Source of the DNA: Eimeria necatrix
Taxonomy: Eukaryota > Apicomplexa > Conoidasida > Eucoccidiorida > Eimeriidae
Length of the DNA: 64,000 bases
Reading direction: 5' to 3'
Assembly (NCBI RefSeq): GCF_000499385.1
Contig: NW_013654618.1
Span: 1 to 64,000, forward strand
Shown here: in pieces, positions 22,201-33,300 of the stretch
Layout: each line of letters begins with the position of its first letter
Numbering within the stretch: position 1 is the first letter of the stretch
The notes under the pieces: generated by a model
Seen by the model: the letters and a program-made list of their open reading frames with translations, nothing else
Databases searched by the model: none
Told to the model about the DNA's origin: nothing
Position numbers and translations under genes: made by a program

Positions 22201-24000
22201 GGCGCGATACCATAAATAAATGATTTCCTAAAAGGCTTGAATGGGAGTGCAAAGATGTGGTGGCCATGGAGACGCCCTAACAATAAGTGTGCAGGGGGAA
22301 ATGCCTTGATGCCCAAATAATACGTCAAGTACCTCAGTTGGAGTAGATGTGGTGGCCATGGAGACGCCCTAACAATAAGTGTGCAGGGGGAAATGCCTTG
22401 ATGCCCAAATAATACGTCAAGTACCTCAGTTGGAGTAGCACGCGGTTTTGCGTCCTGGACTCACTCATCAGAGATAATATACTCGAGCTTGGAGTTGGGC
22501 CACGGCGACTCCTTGTCTTCAGGGTCCGGGCCACTGAATGATGGCGCTGCGGCCGTCTGTAGGCCTCTTTGGATGAGCAATTAGAGCGCACATGCCGGTG
22601 CTCAGCGGCTCCAATTACAGAGCCGTAGGTCAGCCAGTGTTCAACTAGGGTGGAGCAGCATGGAGCAGCATGAGCTTTCCTGCACTGGGCCGTTAAGATG
22701 AGCTGGACTTGCAAGCACTTGCCGAGCGGGCTCCTTTATGCGCCTTGACTTGCTCTCGCGTGTTGTTTGCATCGATTAGTTGTTGAGAATATGAGTTTCG
22801 CTGCCTCCCCCGCCATCATGCTTCCAGTCTCGACAGCAGCCCATAGCCCTCAACTTTAAGTGGCTTCGTTTGTGCGATATCCGGCCTCGCTGCTTCCGTG
22901 TCGCTTGTGCACTCCGCGGGTCAGGTCACACAATCTGCAGCTCACTTAGGTTCTCAGCTTGCCTGATTGAACGTATCGCGCTAAATTATGCCGTGTAAAT
23001 CACGTGAGTCCCCGCAATGCGGGAACAGGAAAAGCATTTACGGCAGTACCATATTGTTAGTTTAAAAGTAACGCATAAAGATGCAGCCTTTCACGCATAG
23101 CTACGTTGAAACCCTTTTCTTTTCGAAGCCACCGTAGTTTGGTCTACACCTCCTCTGCAGCCAGTTTCCAAGAATATTCCACAGGTGTAGCAGACAACCT
23201 AAAATCAGATTGCCGCCGTCGCATTCACTTCACATGGTACTCCCCGGCACTCACTGACCGGCTCTTCACAAAGCGTTTTGCTCTACAAATGCGGCTCACA
23301 AATGATACTTTCGAACGACTAGGCCCGCAAATTCACTTTTTCTCATACTTTGCCTCTGCGTTTAAGCTCGTTGGCTGTTAGAGCATCTAGTTCCTTTTCT
23401 AAAGCTTAGCTACACTTTTCTGCTCCCAGCTAGAACAGCCGCTTCGTATCCTCATCTGGCCCATCTTGTACATGCGCTTGCACATGTAGCTGCTTTCTGC
23501 AGTCAGGGGAGTCACTTATGGAGTTGGGTCGTGTCGTCACTGCGCAGTTCAGCCCTTTATCATGTCTGTGACGCCTGGCGCGTTCGCCTCCCGCAAGTCC
23601 TCTGCTCGTCCATCCACACGCTTGGTGGCGCCATCTGCACGCACATGGGTCTAGAGAGTTTGCCACCAGGTGAATGAACCCAGGGTCTGCCAGCCGGAGG
23701 GTAGTCGCCAGTATAGTGTTGCATTCTAACACAACCTTAAGATGTCTCTCCGAGTCTCCTGGTCAGCTGTCGTCTGCTCGAGCATATTTCTGTTTACTCG
23801 TTTAGACGCAGTTGGCTGTCTTTTAAGTCTTTGTTGTCGTTGTGTTCTGTCGCCTTGTCCTTCAAGCGTCGCCTCTGTTTGTTCTTAGGGTGGCTTGGAT
23901 GCCGCGGAGGTCTGTGCCCCAACTCCATGCAATGGCTAGCTACAGAATATGGATTTAAGCTACGGCTTATGTTCCTGCTGTTCGCAACAAAAGCTCTACT
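19260..24000 (-). mobile_element. Decayed Ty3/Gypsy-type LTR retroelement relic (gag-pol remnants)
   Basis: Frame-broken remnants lie in canonical gag-PR-RT-IN order on the minus strand. Zinc knuckle near 23.9 kb: HCMELGHRPPRHPS, family C-x2-C-x4-H-x4-C with two ligands lost. Protease near 23.7 kb: LADPGFIHLVANSL, family D-S/T-G. RT entry at 22.2-22.4 kb: KPFRKSFIYGIAPDQLSSYK. RT active-site region near 21.5 kb: LNYYCIHKRRKHLDF, where YLDD-I-x-x-S is expected. RT thumb near 21.0 kb: AFKALVHCRVR and QWLPGCQGILKTL. Integrase at 19.3-19.7 kb: DIFLRYRDFPGAPI, then QSGQTERITRMVERML. Stops and frame changes are frequent and catalytic residues are lost, so this is a pseudoelement. No LTR pair, primer site or chromodomain was identified. 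Related chromovirus-like elements are known from Eimeria. Boundaries are approximate. Confidence 0.78.
22254..22437. repeat. Perfect 92-bp tandem duplication inside the RT relic
   Basis: Copies 22254-22345 and 22346-22437 appear identical by eye, both beginning GATGTGGTGGCCATGGAGAC. On the minus strand each carries part of the RT lead-in (FPPAHLLLGRLHGHHI). Perfect identity inside a heavily mutated relic implies a recent duplication, or an assembly artefact. The period is not a multiple of three, so it adds a further frameshift. Confidence 0.95.
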
Positions 24001-25264
24001 GCTCCTCCCTTCGTGACCGCAGAAAGTAAATCCGTAGAAAATTTTTCGCAGTACAGCCCTTGAATAATAACACCTGACTTTACCGGGGATATGAACTGTA
24101 CAATGTACACTCGTGGCCCCCATTCTACTCGGTTTTGGCCAGCTCAAAAATCGTTGCTGTGTAGTGGTAGAGTCTACCATGTAGCCGCCGCTTTACCAGC
24201 TCCCCACTTCCCCTGTCCACGGTGACTTTGATGGCGTGCGTCCTGTTGTAGAGCAATGCCCGTAATGTACCCTAAGGGCTCCTGCCACTGTCGTCTATCT
24301 AGCCTCATCTCGATGAAATGGAACTTCAAGACGCAAAAGAAGGTCCTAAAGACGCGGCTGCTCTCGTGACTCCGGTGTAGTCTGTATCACAAGTACGACC
24401 TCTCCAAATTCCCACACTCGAACACACACAAGTGTCACATCATTGCTCAGTCGTCCAAGGACGTTCAATTCATGCGGGCTCTGAAGGCCATTTCTGTGCA
24501 TAAGCGCAGCAGGCAACACCACTTAATCCTGCTGCACTGTTGTGGAGGTGCTTGAGCTGGCATGAACAGAGGCATCAGAGCACTCTGTACTTATTCCTCC
24601 CTGCTGGAGAGTAGGTGGGCATGTCACCTTTGCAGGTACTTCGGCGAATACCCAGCACCAACTGCGCCATTCCTGGGTATTTTGAGTACACTGCATCCTG
24701 CATCCAGGAGCTACTGTGATACCTCCTTCCAAAAATTGGTTGCGCAAGCTAGGGCGGGGTCGAAAGTGCAAGAAAAATTTGATAATTAACGGAAGCTGGT
24801 ATTTTCCTCTCATTTTATGCCTTTTTGAGTCGCTTTCATGCAGTATACCTGAGTGGCAGAAAGTTTCATGGCCTCGAGGCGTTCAAAAACGGTGCAAGGA
24901 GGCGCCATGGGCATCCGATGACGCAACTGCCACAGCAGCAAGAAGCACGAAACAACTAAGACATCTATCTACACGAGCAACAACCCCACAACTTCCAGTT
25001 AGCAAGGCGCCTCAGCCAGTGCTAAGGCATGCAGCGCAGACGGGTGAGACCTGCACCGCAATGCACATGAAGCTCCAACCTTTCCAATTCAAAACACATT
25101 TATTGAGTTCACTGAGCATTGGGTGCTAGGGACCCCCTGCAAGCCACTTGCTGAAGCTCGGAGGCTGCGCCATCCACATCTAACTGCGCGCAGCTTTTGG
25201 GCACGGAATCAAACTAGTGGAAAATCGAGGTAAGGTGCCCAAAAGCCACCAAGTTATTCGTGCC
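24001..25264. other. Intergenic region, possibly decayed gag DNA
   Basis: The remaining gag of the element would lie here on the minus strand, but I cannot recognise a gag core. A minus-strand ORF at 24523-24813 and a plus-strand ORF at 24716-25129 (137 codons) have no recognisable motifs. Confidence 0.3.
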
Positions 25265-28200
25265 TCAGCAAAATGCTGCTCCAAAGAGGCAGGCAATGAA
25301 CAGAATCGCTCCAATCGAAACAGCCCATTCCAATACACACGTGCGAGTCCACAGAAACTCGAAACGCAACGCTCTTTCCAGGGACCCTGAGAGCGCTGAG
25401 AAACAGTTAAAACTGTTCACTTTGTCGAAGAGCTCGTTGGACACACCTGCCATCTTGCGTATGTTCGACTCTATATACTCATTCCTAGACTCCAGCTCCC
25501 GCGTCAGAGCTGCAATAACGCCCAATAAGCTGGCAACGTCCTTCCTATCTGCAAGAGTTCCCATCAAGCACCAACTGTTGAGCGTCTTTTTGCAGTCCTA
25601 CTGGAATAACAGCCATCTTCATGCGCCCAGGGAGTATCGGAGGACGGAAACACAGCACTTTGTTGAGCGCAGTTCACTGGACCAGGTCCAACTGCATTTC
25701 GTTCCGTTGCACGATTTTCGCCACAGTTTGACCCCCTAAAACAACGGCGGGTAGTATGTCCTATAAGACCAAATGGCAAATGTAGCTGCACGGGAAGATG
25801 ACGAAGGAGTAAAGCGCCGCTTGCCTGTTCCGATGGGCGCAACTTTGTCAGCCATCCTACACTGCGAACTACACCGTGAAGAAATGTTTATTTTTCAGTC
25901 CGCTTTCCAAAAGAAAATCTGGTAAGATCGTATCAGTGTATTCACGCGGTGTGATCCACTCTTGTGAAGAGGTGATCCTGCGGAGTTTGGTACCTTATGT
26001 GCGTCCTGTACATACGCCACGGATAGACACGCTACCAAAAGATGCATTCACCTTGCCAAAGGAAGCTGTTCCCAGTTGGCTATGCTACACCGCTTCCAAC
26101 AAAACCCCAAATAGCTCTCATGGACGGCAACGAAGTATTTGGAATTTTCCCTGCTTCGGCGGACCCAATTCCTTGTCTAGGTGAACGGGGCCGCACAACG
26201 CGTTGAACGACCGAAGCTTGAGTTGTCATTGTTCTCGAAAAAGGTCCATATGCGCCCAGTATTAATCAAACACCTCCGGATCAAAACTAGTTGCTCTCTT
26301 CTCAGTTTTGCTATCAGTAACATCGAGCGTTCTTGGCCTGTGATGACGTGGCACAAGAGAATTAGGACGGACGGGAAATTAAACGATTATTCTGTGCGAG
26401 TTTCATTCTTTAACGTTAATTAGTGTGCATATTTCTGCACTGGCATGTCGAATACAAAATGATTGCTTTCTGGCTAGACTTAGAAACACTAATAGTCAGA
26501 GCGAGCTTGCTGAAACGCTAGGCTTTCAGTTTACACCTGCATAGTACACTGTGTCTATAGCAGGGCGTGACGCTTAAGCAGGGAAAGCTCTGATAAAGCG
26601 TATCCACCCTTACTATTTGAGACAGCCCCTCAATTTGAACGTTCAAAAGGGCCCGTTTCTCCCTTACAATCTGGTTGATTTCATCCATTTTCTTCGTTCC
26701 CGCTGTAGACACAGAAGAGCAGATGAGCACAGTGTGCGTGTTGCGGGCGTTAGCTATTGCCGTGCATTTGCCTAGTGCGCTTATTTTCCTTGAACGAATG
26801 TAATTACTCGGCACGTCCAACCTGTGCAATCTGTTTTCATGCTCACCGTCGCGGTCTACTTCAGCTCGTTTGGTCCTACGCATTCGAACCAGTCCGTATA
26901 TGCTGCCCTGATTTGACATCAGCACATCCACTAAAATAAGCCGTTGCACATAGATCAACGCGTTTAGGCGCACTGGCAGCTTTTGCTCGGAGAACTCATG
27001 ATCGTTCGCATGCGTACGATAAAAAACACAGGATGGATAGCTGCAGCTAGTCCAGTGAAGAGCCCCGTGAGCATCATTTGAGTGTATTCACTTCGTATTT
27101 CCTTGGGAGTCTGATGACGGAACATCGAGAGCTGCGCCACACAAAACAAATGGACCAATTATTCAGTGAAAGGTCAAACAGACTTGTTCAAACCTAACAG
27201 CGACCAATCATTAGAGTAGTGACTCGAAGTCAGCTGACAACGGGCGTGTGCCTGGATTGGCCTTCATACACTGGTCTTCTCTCTATTTAGCAGCTCCAGG
27301 TCCCTGGTTAGCTGGCGAATGATGGAGAGCTTGGCAGCCGCATCTGCATGTCCTGGAAAAGCCATCTCTAAGCGCTGCGTGCAAGCAACACGTAACCGTG
27401 TACATGCACAATACGAAATGATGTGTAGTTCCGCCGGCCCACGTTAAGGAAAAAGCAATCTAACAATATGGCCGTCCTTGCTCTCTGATTGCTGTACTCT
27501 TAGCATCAAATAATGCTGCAGCAGCGCCAGAACCGTTACCTCCCCGTGAACCATAGCGGAATACCCAAGTCTGTCTGCGTGAAGACAGCTCTGGCTTACG
27601 GATTCTAGTAGGTATACGGAGCCCGAGTCAGCCTTCTCTTTGAAAACTTCAAGAGCTTCAATGAATTCTTCCCTTGGTGTGAGACGCTGCGGGAGAGCCT
27701 GCGGCGCTTGGGATTCGTTGGCAGTAGTAGGATTATCAGAGGCAGAAACAGGGTTGCCAGAGACAGAGACAGGGTTGCCAGAGACAGGAACAGGGTTGTC
27801 AGCCACCGGGGCCAGGTTCCTAGCGGCAGGTGCTGGGCTGGCAGCACCAGGAACTGCGTGCGATGCAGCGGTGAAGACGCATCGCCGTTGATTAAATGTC
27901 AAATTCATGGAAGATGATGCATTTTCCCAGTGTGGGATGGGCTTTGTGCGTTGTACGTGGTGCTGTATCACACCAGCGCCGTCGTATAAAGAAAAAGCAA
28001 CGCGAACCCTTGGCTTCCATGCATTTCTCGCTGGCAAGCGGTGACTCTCTCTCCTAGATGCTATATACGCATCTTGTGCAATTGCAGATGAAGGTGAGAT
28101 GCTTTTTGGGGGAGTAGTCCTAAGAGGAACCCTTAACAAACTCATCGGCAGGGATGCGTGTCGTGGGCGATCTTAGGAAGGCTTTCCCTGGATTTACTTC

Positions 28201-28534
28201 AGCTTGAGCCCACTAGAGTCAAATTGTGGCTTGCTGTTTGGAAAACGCAGACAGAGATCTTAGTCCTTCATAGTATGCAGGGCGAGTACCTCCGGAAGAC
28301 CATAAATTGCGGATTTAGTGGCTGAGAGCGAGCCCTAACATGGAACTGTACGGTGACGCTGAAGATAGAAAAATGTAAGAATGAACATCTGGAGAATTGA
28401 TGGCTGCTGAATGTGACTGCATATAATGGCCAACTGAAGCTTAAGAGGGGCCCCAAGGGGGGCCTCTAGTGAGGGAGGCACTCACGTAACAGAAGCCGCA
28501 GTGTTTCAACATACGTCTGCGCGTTTAACTTCAT
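25265..28534 (-). CDS. Unidentified membrane protein with coiled coil and C-terminal membrane anchor
   Basis: Exons with consistent phases: 28534-28486, 28171-27540, 27374-27270, 27131-27018, 26907-26847, 26702-26614. The 3' part is less certain; a piece ending at 25265 is open from about 25567. The N-terminus is basic. A stretch near residues 60-110 (RVRVAFSLYDG, then RTKPIPHWE) resembles a C2 beta-sandwich weakly. Next come three NPV-x-x-SG repeats, a helical block (EALEVFKEKADSGSVYLLES), a membrane segment (MMLTGLFTGLAAAIHPVFFI), a coiled coil (TKKMDEINQIVREKRALL) and, at the end, a helical region plus the tail WAVSIGAILFIACLFGAAFC. I do not recognise the family. Exons between 26613 and 25567 are unresolved, and the last part could be a separate gene. 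Confidence 0.5.
27737..27799 (-). repeat. Three 21-bp tandem units in the unidentified membrane-protein gene
   Basis: Near-identical 21-nt units encode NPV-S/P-V/A-S-G/D three times, as a hydrophilic spacer between the C2-like region and the helical region. The frame is preserved. Copy number is a natural candidate for strain length variation. Confidence 0.8.
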
Positions 28535-28942
28535 TTTTGCTATTTCAAGTGCCAAATGTAAATACGTTGTGAGTATCGTCTAGCACAATACGAAACCTGT
28601 CAACAGGGGCTCCTTCGGCGATCCGCCTCTTCACTGCTTCGGACAAGTCCTCCGCATTTCCCCATTCGAAACGCCATGAAAGAATAGCTCTCTCTGAGTA
28701 TAGTTGTGCAATCGCGAATGATTCTCGCGGTGTGTGGCGATGCAGATCGTTTCGGACACTGAAAGTGCGTCTAACCTCGCTGCAATGGTTCGCAAAGGTG
28801 TGAAAACGACTTCTCCCGAAGTAAACGCAGGGGATGGGAAAATAGACCTTTGTAAGACGTTGGTGGCTGAAATGGACCCGCAAGTGTACTAAAAAATGTT
28901 CACAAAAAGTAGCTATTAACTGCGCCGTGGTCCCGAGTTCGA
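28535..28942. other. Short divergent gap between two hypothetical genes
   Basis: A minus-strand ORF (28545-28883, 112 codons, ending VDRFRIVLDDTHNVFTFGT) occupies most of it. It is in a different frame from the first exon of the neighbouring minus-strand gene and has no splice path into it that I can see. It may be a separate small gene or chance; the gap should also hold promoters for both flanking genes. Confidence 0.3.
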
Positions 28943-29806
28943 ATGGCAGACAACAGCGGGGCCTCTCCTCAGGAGGCTCTTGATTACAGCAGATCTCCTG
29001 CTTGCTCGTCAGGCTTTGCTCCTAGTTGCAACGCGTCCCCGCTAAACCTACCATCTGCTGACGCGGCAGTGCAGCTCCAGAGCTCACGCCGAGGCTACAG
29101 GCAACTGTTTTTCGACTGCAATTTACACTTAGTACTTCAACGGATGCTCAGTAAAAAGCCTTTCCAAAGTTCCAGGGAATCAGTTGCAGTTTCACAAGGT
29201 GTGCTATCGTCATCCCAGGATGATACTGCACAAGAACTAACAGACGCCGAGGTGGCGCGACTGATGCGGCAGCACCTTAACATTCTCTCGACAAATCAGG
29301 GCGCATCCGAAGCTGAAGTGGTCAAAGCAGCGAAGACTTTGCAAATGCGTTTTCTGCCACCCCTAGCAGGTTCTCTTCAACTTCCAAAGACAGAAGACCA
29401 AGGCAAAGAGACACTGCAACATGGAGGGTTGGAAGGGAACAAGGGAGTCCCCAAAATGCAAGCTGATTGTGAAGGGGATTCCGCTGCACGCCTTTCTGCA
29501 AAGGATATGACACTAGGATCTTCGGAGGCCGCTTGCATTTGGCTCAGAGATAGTCGTCTTGATTGCCTTGGCTCCGTGGGTGGGAGCCCAGCAAGCGACG
29601 TCGAGCATGGCATGACAGGGTTGCAGCTCTCGCAGAGTCAAGATCCCCATGCAGTGGAGGTGGGCGAAACTGCTGCCAATTTTCAACAGGCGTCAGTGGA
29701 TGTCACAACGATTCTCCAGTGTGATATGAATCATACGTTAGCCCGTGAGGACAGTGAGCAGCCCAGAAAGAAGGTATGCCTGGAGTTGCATGGCCTGTCC
29801 ACCTGA
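28943..29806 (+). CDS. Hypothetical protein, 287 aa, single exon
   Basis: Uninterrupted frame from an ATG at 28943 to TGA at 29806. The product is hydrophilic, rich in Ser, Gln, Glu and Ala, and has no membrane segment or signal peptide. The only compact-looking region is residues ~50-120: YRQLFFDCNLHLVLQRMLSK, then LTDAEVARLMRQHLNIL. The C-terminus has a short basic patch (EQPRKKVCLEL). I do not recognise the family. It is called because it is long for this base composition, free of homopolymers and flanked by non-coding gaps. It lies upstream of EFHC1 on the same strand. Confidence 0.6.
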   Translation: MADNSGASPQEALDYSRSPACSSGFAPSCNASPLNLPSADAAVQLQSSRRGYRQLFFDCNLHLVLQRMLSKKPFQSSRESVAVSQGVLSSSQDDTAQELTDAEVARLMRQHLNILSTNQGASEAEVVKAAKTLQMRFLPPLAGSLQLPKTEDQGKETLQHGGLEGNKGVPKMQADCEGDSAARLSAKDMTLGSSEAACIWLRDSRLDCLGSVGGSPASDVEHGMTGLQLSQSQDPHAVEVGETAANFQQASVDVTTILQCDMNHTLAREDSEQPRKKVCLELHGLST

Positions 29807-30381
29807 GCTTTTTCCTACCAGCTTTCAATAAATCTACAGCATAGACACACTTTTAAATGCTATTTGAGCAGTTGCCTGTGGAAGGCACCCCCGTGGCAAC
29901 CTGATTTGTAACGTAGTGCTGCAAATAGGTGCTGAGGAGGCGAGCTTGTAGTCTTGCACTTTCACAACGAAACGTTTCATCATTCTTTTGGGGGCAAGTT
30001 GCTCTGTATTGTTTCCTACTCCAAGCTCTTTCGGACAGTATTGAAGGCTCCACAGCTTCGTTGCAAATGCCACGCTAGGTGGCACATTTTGGACACCGCT
30101 AAATCTATCTTTTAGCTCCTAAGCAACACGGAACTTCATGTGCAAAGTTTGCAGGCAAACTCTGTTGTATCACTTCTTGTGAAACAGTTGTCCGAGTAGT
30201 CCAAGCACTCAACGTGAACACGTGATTGCTTTAAGTCCGTTGGCAAGCATGGCTTCTCAACTGTTATGGCCAGTCTGTTCGGCTAGTTTTCTGTCCGTCC
30301 AGTTTACTGGACGGGAGCGCGATTCCATGTTGCACTTTGTTTTGCCTTGCGAATTGCCGCTCACGTTGATCTGAAAGCACA
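29807..30381. other. Intergenic region upstream of EFHC1
   Basis: Nothing recognisable. Short minus-strand ORFs overlap the start of the EFHC1 gene and are treated as chance. Confidence 0.5.
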
Positions 30382-33300
30382 ATGCTTGGGACAGCAGAGC
30401 GTTGGACGAGTTCTGTTCCGGGAGGAACAAGCCTCACCCAGCCAGTCAAATTTACCAAGTCCTTTGGGCAGATGTTTTCCCAAGTTAGTTTGTGCCACTG
30501 GTTTCGCCGATCCTTCCCGCTGCCAATCAAAGAGGCTCGTGCACTACGTAGCTGGCCGCAGCCCCGGGGAGTCCTGCCAGCTCCGAGCAGCTTGCTCGTA
30601 ATGTAACGTTACTTCTGCAGCTGGACCTAAAGGAAAATTCAAGATGTAGCTGATCGCATAAATGAATTGTAGGAAGTCTTATCTTGCATGCCAACCACGG
30701 AGGGGATTAGACACGGAAGGGTGTTACCAGCAGCTGTATTCTCAAGTGTCACGCAGCAACAAAGATAAAAAAGTCAAAAAAAAGTAATTGCCGAAGCACA
30801 TTAGCAATAATCAGAATTTAGAGGCTCGCCTTTCCGGTTTTCGAAATATTCAGTGGTTTTCGGAAGGTGACCTTGGGGCGGCGCCGCTATTGAGCAGCAG
30901 CCGTAACTTAAGTTCGCCCACCGGTAGAACCTGGCAAAAAAAGCGCATGCAAAATGGATCTTCAGAGGCCTTCGGTCTCCACAGGTCAGCAGGGCTTTGC
31001 CCTCTGTTTGCCATTTAGTATTAAGCAGCAACAACAGATCATTGACCACTGCGCGCGAGAGAAGTACTTCAAAAAGCAGACGCTTTCTGTCACAACATCG
31101 GGCCGGCAAGACAGACAGAAGCCTCCCCCTCTAAGTATCACTGAGGAGGTCAGCTTCTTTCATTCCCCTGCGTCCCACCATTAGTGTACGGTGGCTGCCT
31201 CACCTGGAGGCCAGAGCACCAGCCAGGTCACCTTGCTGCCGTGGAGGCCCCAGTGATACGCTAAGGGTAAAAGCAATCCTAGATTTACTAGGTGTTCCTC
31301 GTTTTGTACAGGAGTGGATATCCTTTAGTCAGAGTGGCTCGAAGGAACGGGAATCACACCACCTTACCCATGATGCAAGAAAGGCTGCAAAAGAAGCGGC
31401 ACGTTTTTCATACAGGTGACTACTGACTAGTCTCTATGTTTTATAACACCTAAATAAGGGTACGTGAAGTGAATTTTCCGCTGCTTGCTTGAAAATCACT
31501 CTAGCGGTCTCGCCTAGAAGTTGGAACGTGCCGCTCCATTCAGACCGACCCAACAGCCGGCATGGCTGAAGCATGATCGTCAGTCCCTGCGTTTCTTCGC
31601 TTTTTTCCAAGAGCCGTTTAACGCAAGTGCAACGGAAAACACCAGAAGGCGCTACTGCGTCATTTCGTTCCATCTGTCCGATGGAACTCTAAGCGTATTC
31701 GAAGTAACAACGGACAATGACAAAACACGTCAAGGCTACATCCTGAAAAGACATAAGATACCGCGCTCAGATGGCATGGGTTTTGTCACTTTCACTGACT
31801 TGAAGGTCAGCAGAAAGAGGACAGTGTAGCACTGCAATAGGTAAAATATGAATGTTCTGAGGCAAGCAGAGCAGTTGAAGTAAATGCGGCAACGCATTGG
31901 GCGACTTGCTGCACTGACATGGAGCGCTACAGATATTTTGTGCAACATTTGCAGCTTGGGTGTGACCTGGAGCTTTACGATCGCGTTTTTAGGCTTGTCG
32001 ATTGCGATGAATTCACTCGGTGGTTCTGTACACATGCAGGTAAAAGAGCTGGCCCACCTGTCCTACCTGTCCTAGCAAAACTTTCTTTATGAATTTCACT
32101 CGATGAAAAGCAAACCAGCTTTTCTTGTCCCTTTTTAACGCCGAAGCATATCTGGAGGCTTGTGTAGTCGTTCTGCCCAACCTGAAAACTAAAGCACCTC
32201 AATTAAAGCCGCGCGTCCTATTTTATGTGGCACTTCCCAGGACATGACATCGGTGAGGCAGTGGAAATCCCCGATGATAGCTTCTTCCGGTCGTTTGTAA
32301 TGAAGCGCCGTCCTGCTTGTATTCCGCCACCTTCGGTTCAAGACGAAATTCGAGAAGCTCGCGCCTATGCGGAGGCCTCGCTTGGCAACACCTGTTCAAA
32401 CAAGCTCCTTCTCCAATACCTTAGAAACGATCGGTGAGAACTTTATAAGGGCAGCCGATTCCTCGTGTTTTCAGTGAAGCCACTCAACTCATTTAATCTG
32501 CATAGGCAGGACTCTTACTTAGAAAATTTGACGCAGACCAAATGTACACCTGTTCACAGTGATACACGCGGAAATCACAGAAATGACGCTACGGCACTGG
32601 TGTGCAAGGCTTTCGCATTCCTTTGATTGCACTGCAGCAAGGTTTTGGTGTTCCACTGTTACTGGGAAAACGAACAGAACTTCGGGTGCCGTACTTACTA
32701 CAACCTTCATTATTTCCTTAGCGGTTAGCGAAGAAGTTGAAATGTCTGCACAGTAGGGTCCCTTGCCTGGCTGTGGCTGAAACAAGCAGCATTATGGATT
32801 CCACTGAAAACTGAAATATTTCAGAGCAAAGATACAGGAACTTGTTTTGGGCGAAGAACCGACAGAATCACCTAGCCTGTTAAGTGTGACCTTGTAAGCA
32901 TATAACTCCTGTCATCCGCTGCAGATGACTCTGTCGAGATCATGTTCAGCCCTATCAGGAACTCCGGCTGGAATGACCACTCTACCTTCCTACGGTATCA
33001 CTTTTTCCAGCTCCTTGCTCCACGCGGTCATCCGTAGAAGCAAGCTAACGCTATGTTTATCTGTCCACACAGGCCTACCACAACATTCTGGTTCAGCAAA
33101 CAATTTTCCAAATTAACGTGCCCAGTAATAGCCTACGATTTCACAGTATATATATTACACACGTCTTGATGCACACCGTTGTATCACTGCCTGCAAGATT
33201 GTAAAGGCGCAGCTAATATAAAGCTCTCTCCAACCTTAACGCCTCTTTGTAGCAGCTTTGAGTATGTTGCGTTAACAAATCGAACTCACGGAGTAGTTGT

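Noticed and set aside
30785..30810. U6-like GTGCTTCGGCA on the minus strand
   Set aside because: The similarity ends after 11 nt and a poly-T tract follows immediately.
31310..31415. Possible extra EFHC1 exon between 31148 and 31518
   Set aside because: Good splice-like ends, but no frame joins both neighbours in phase; the alignment is complete without it.
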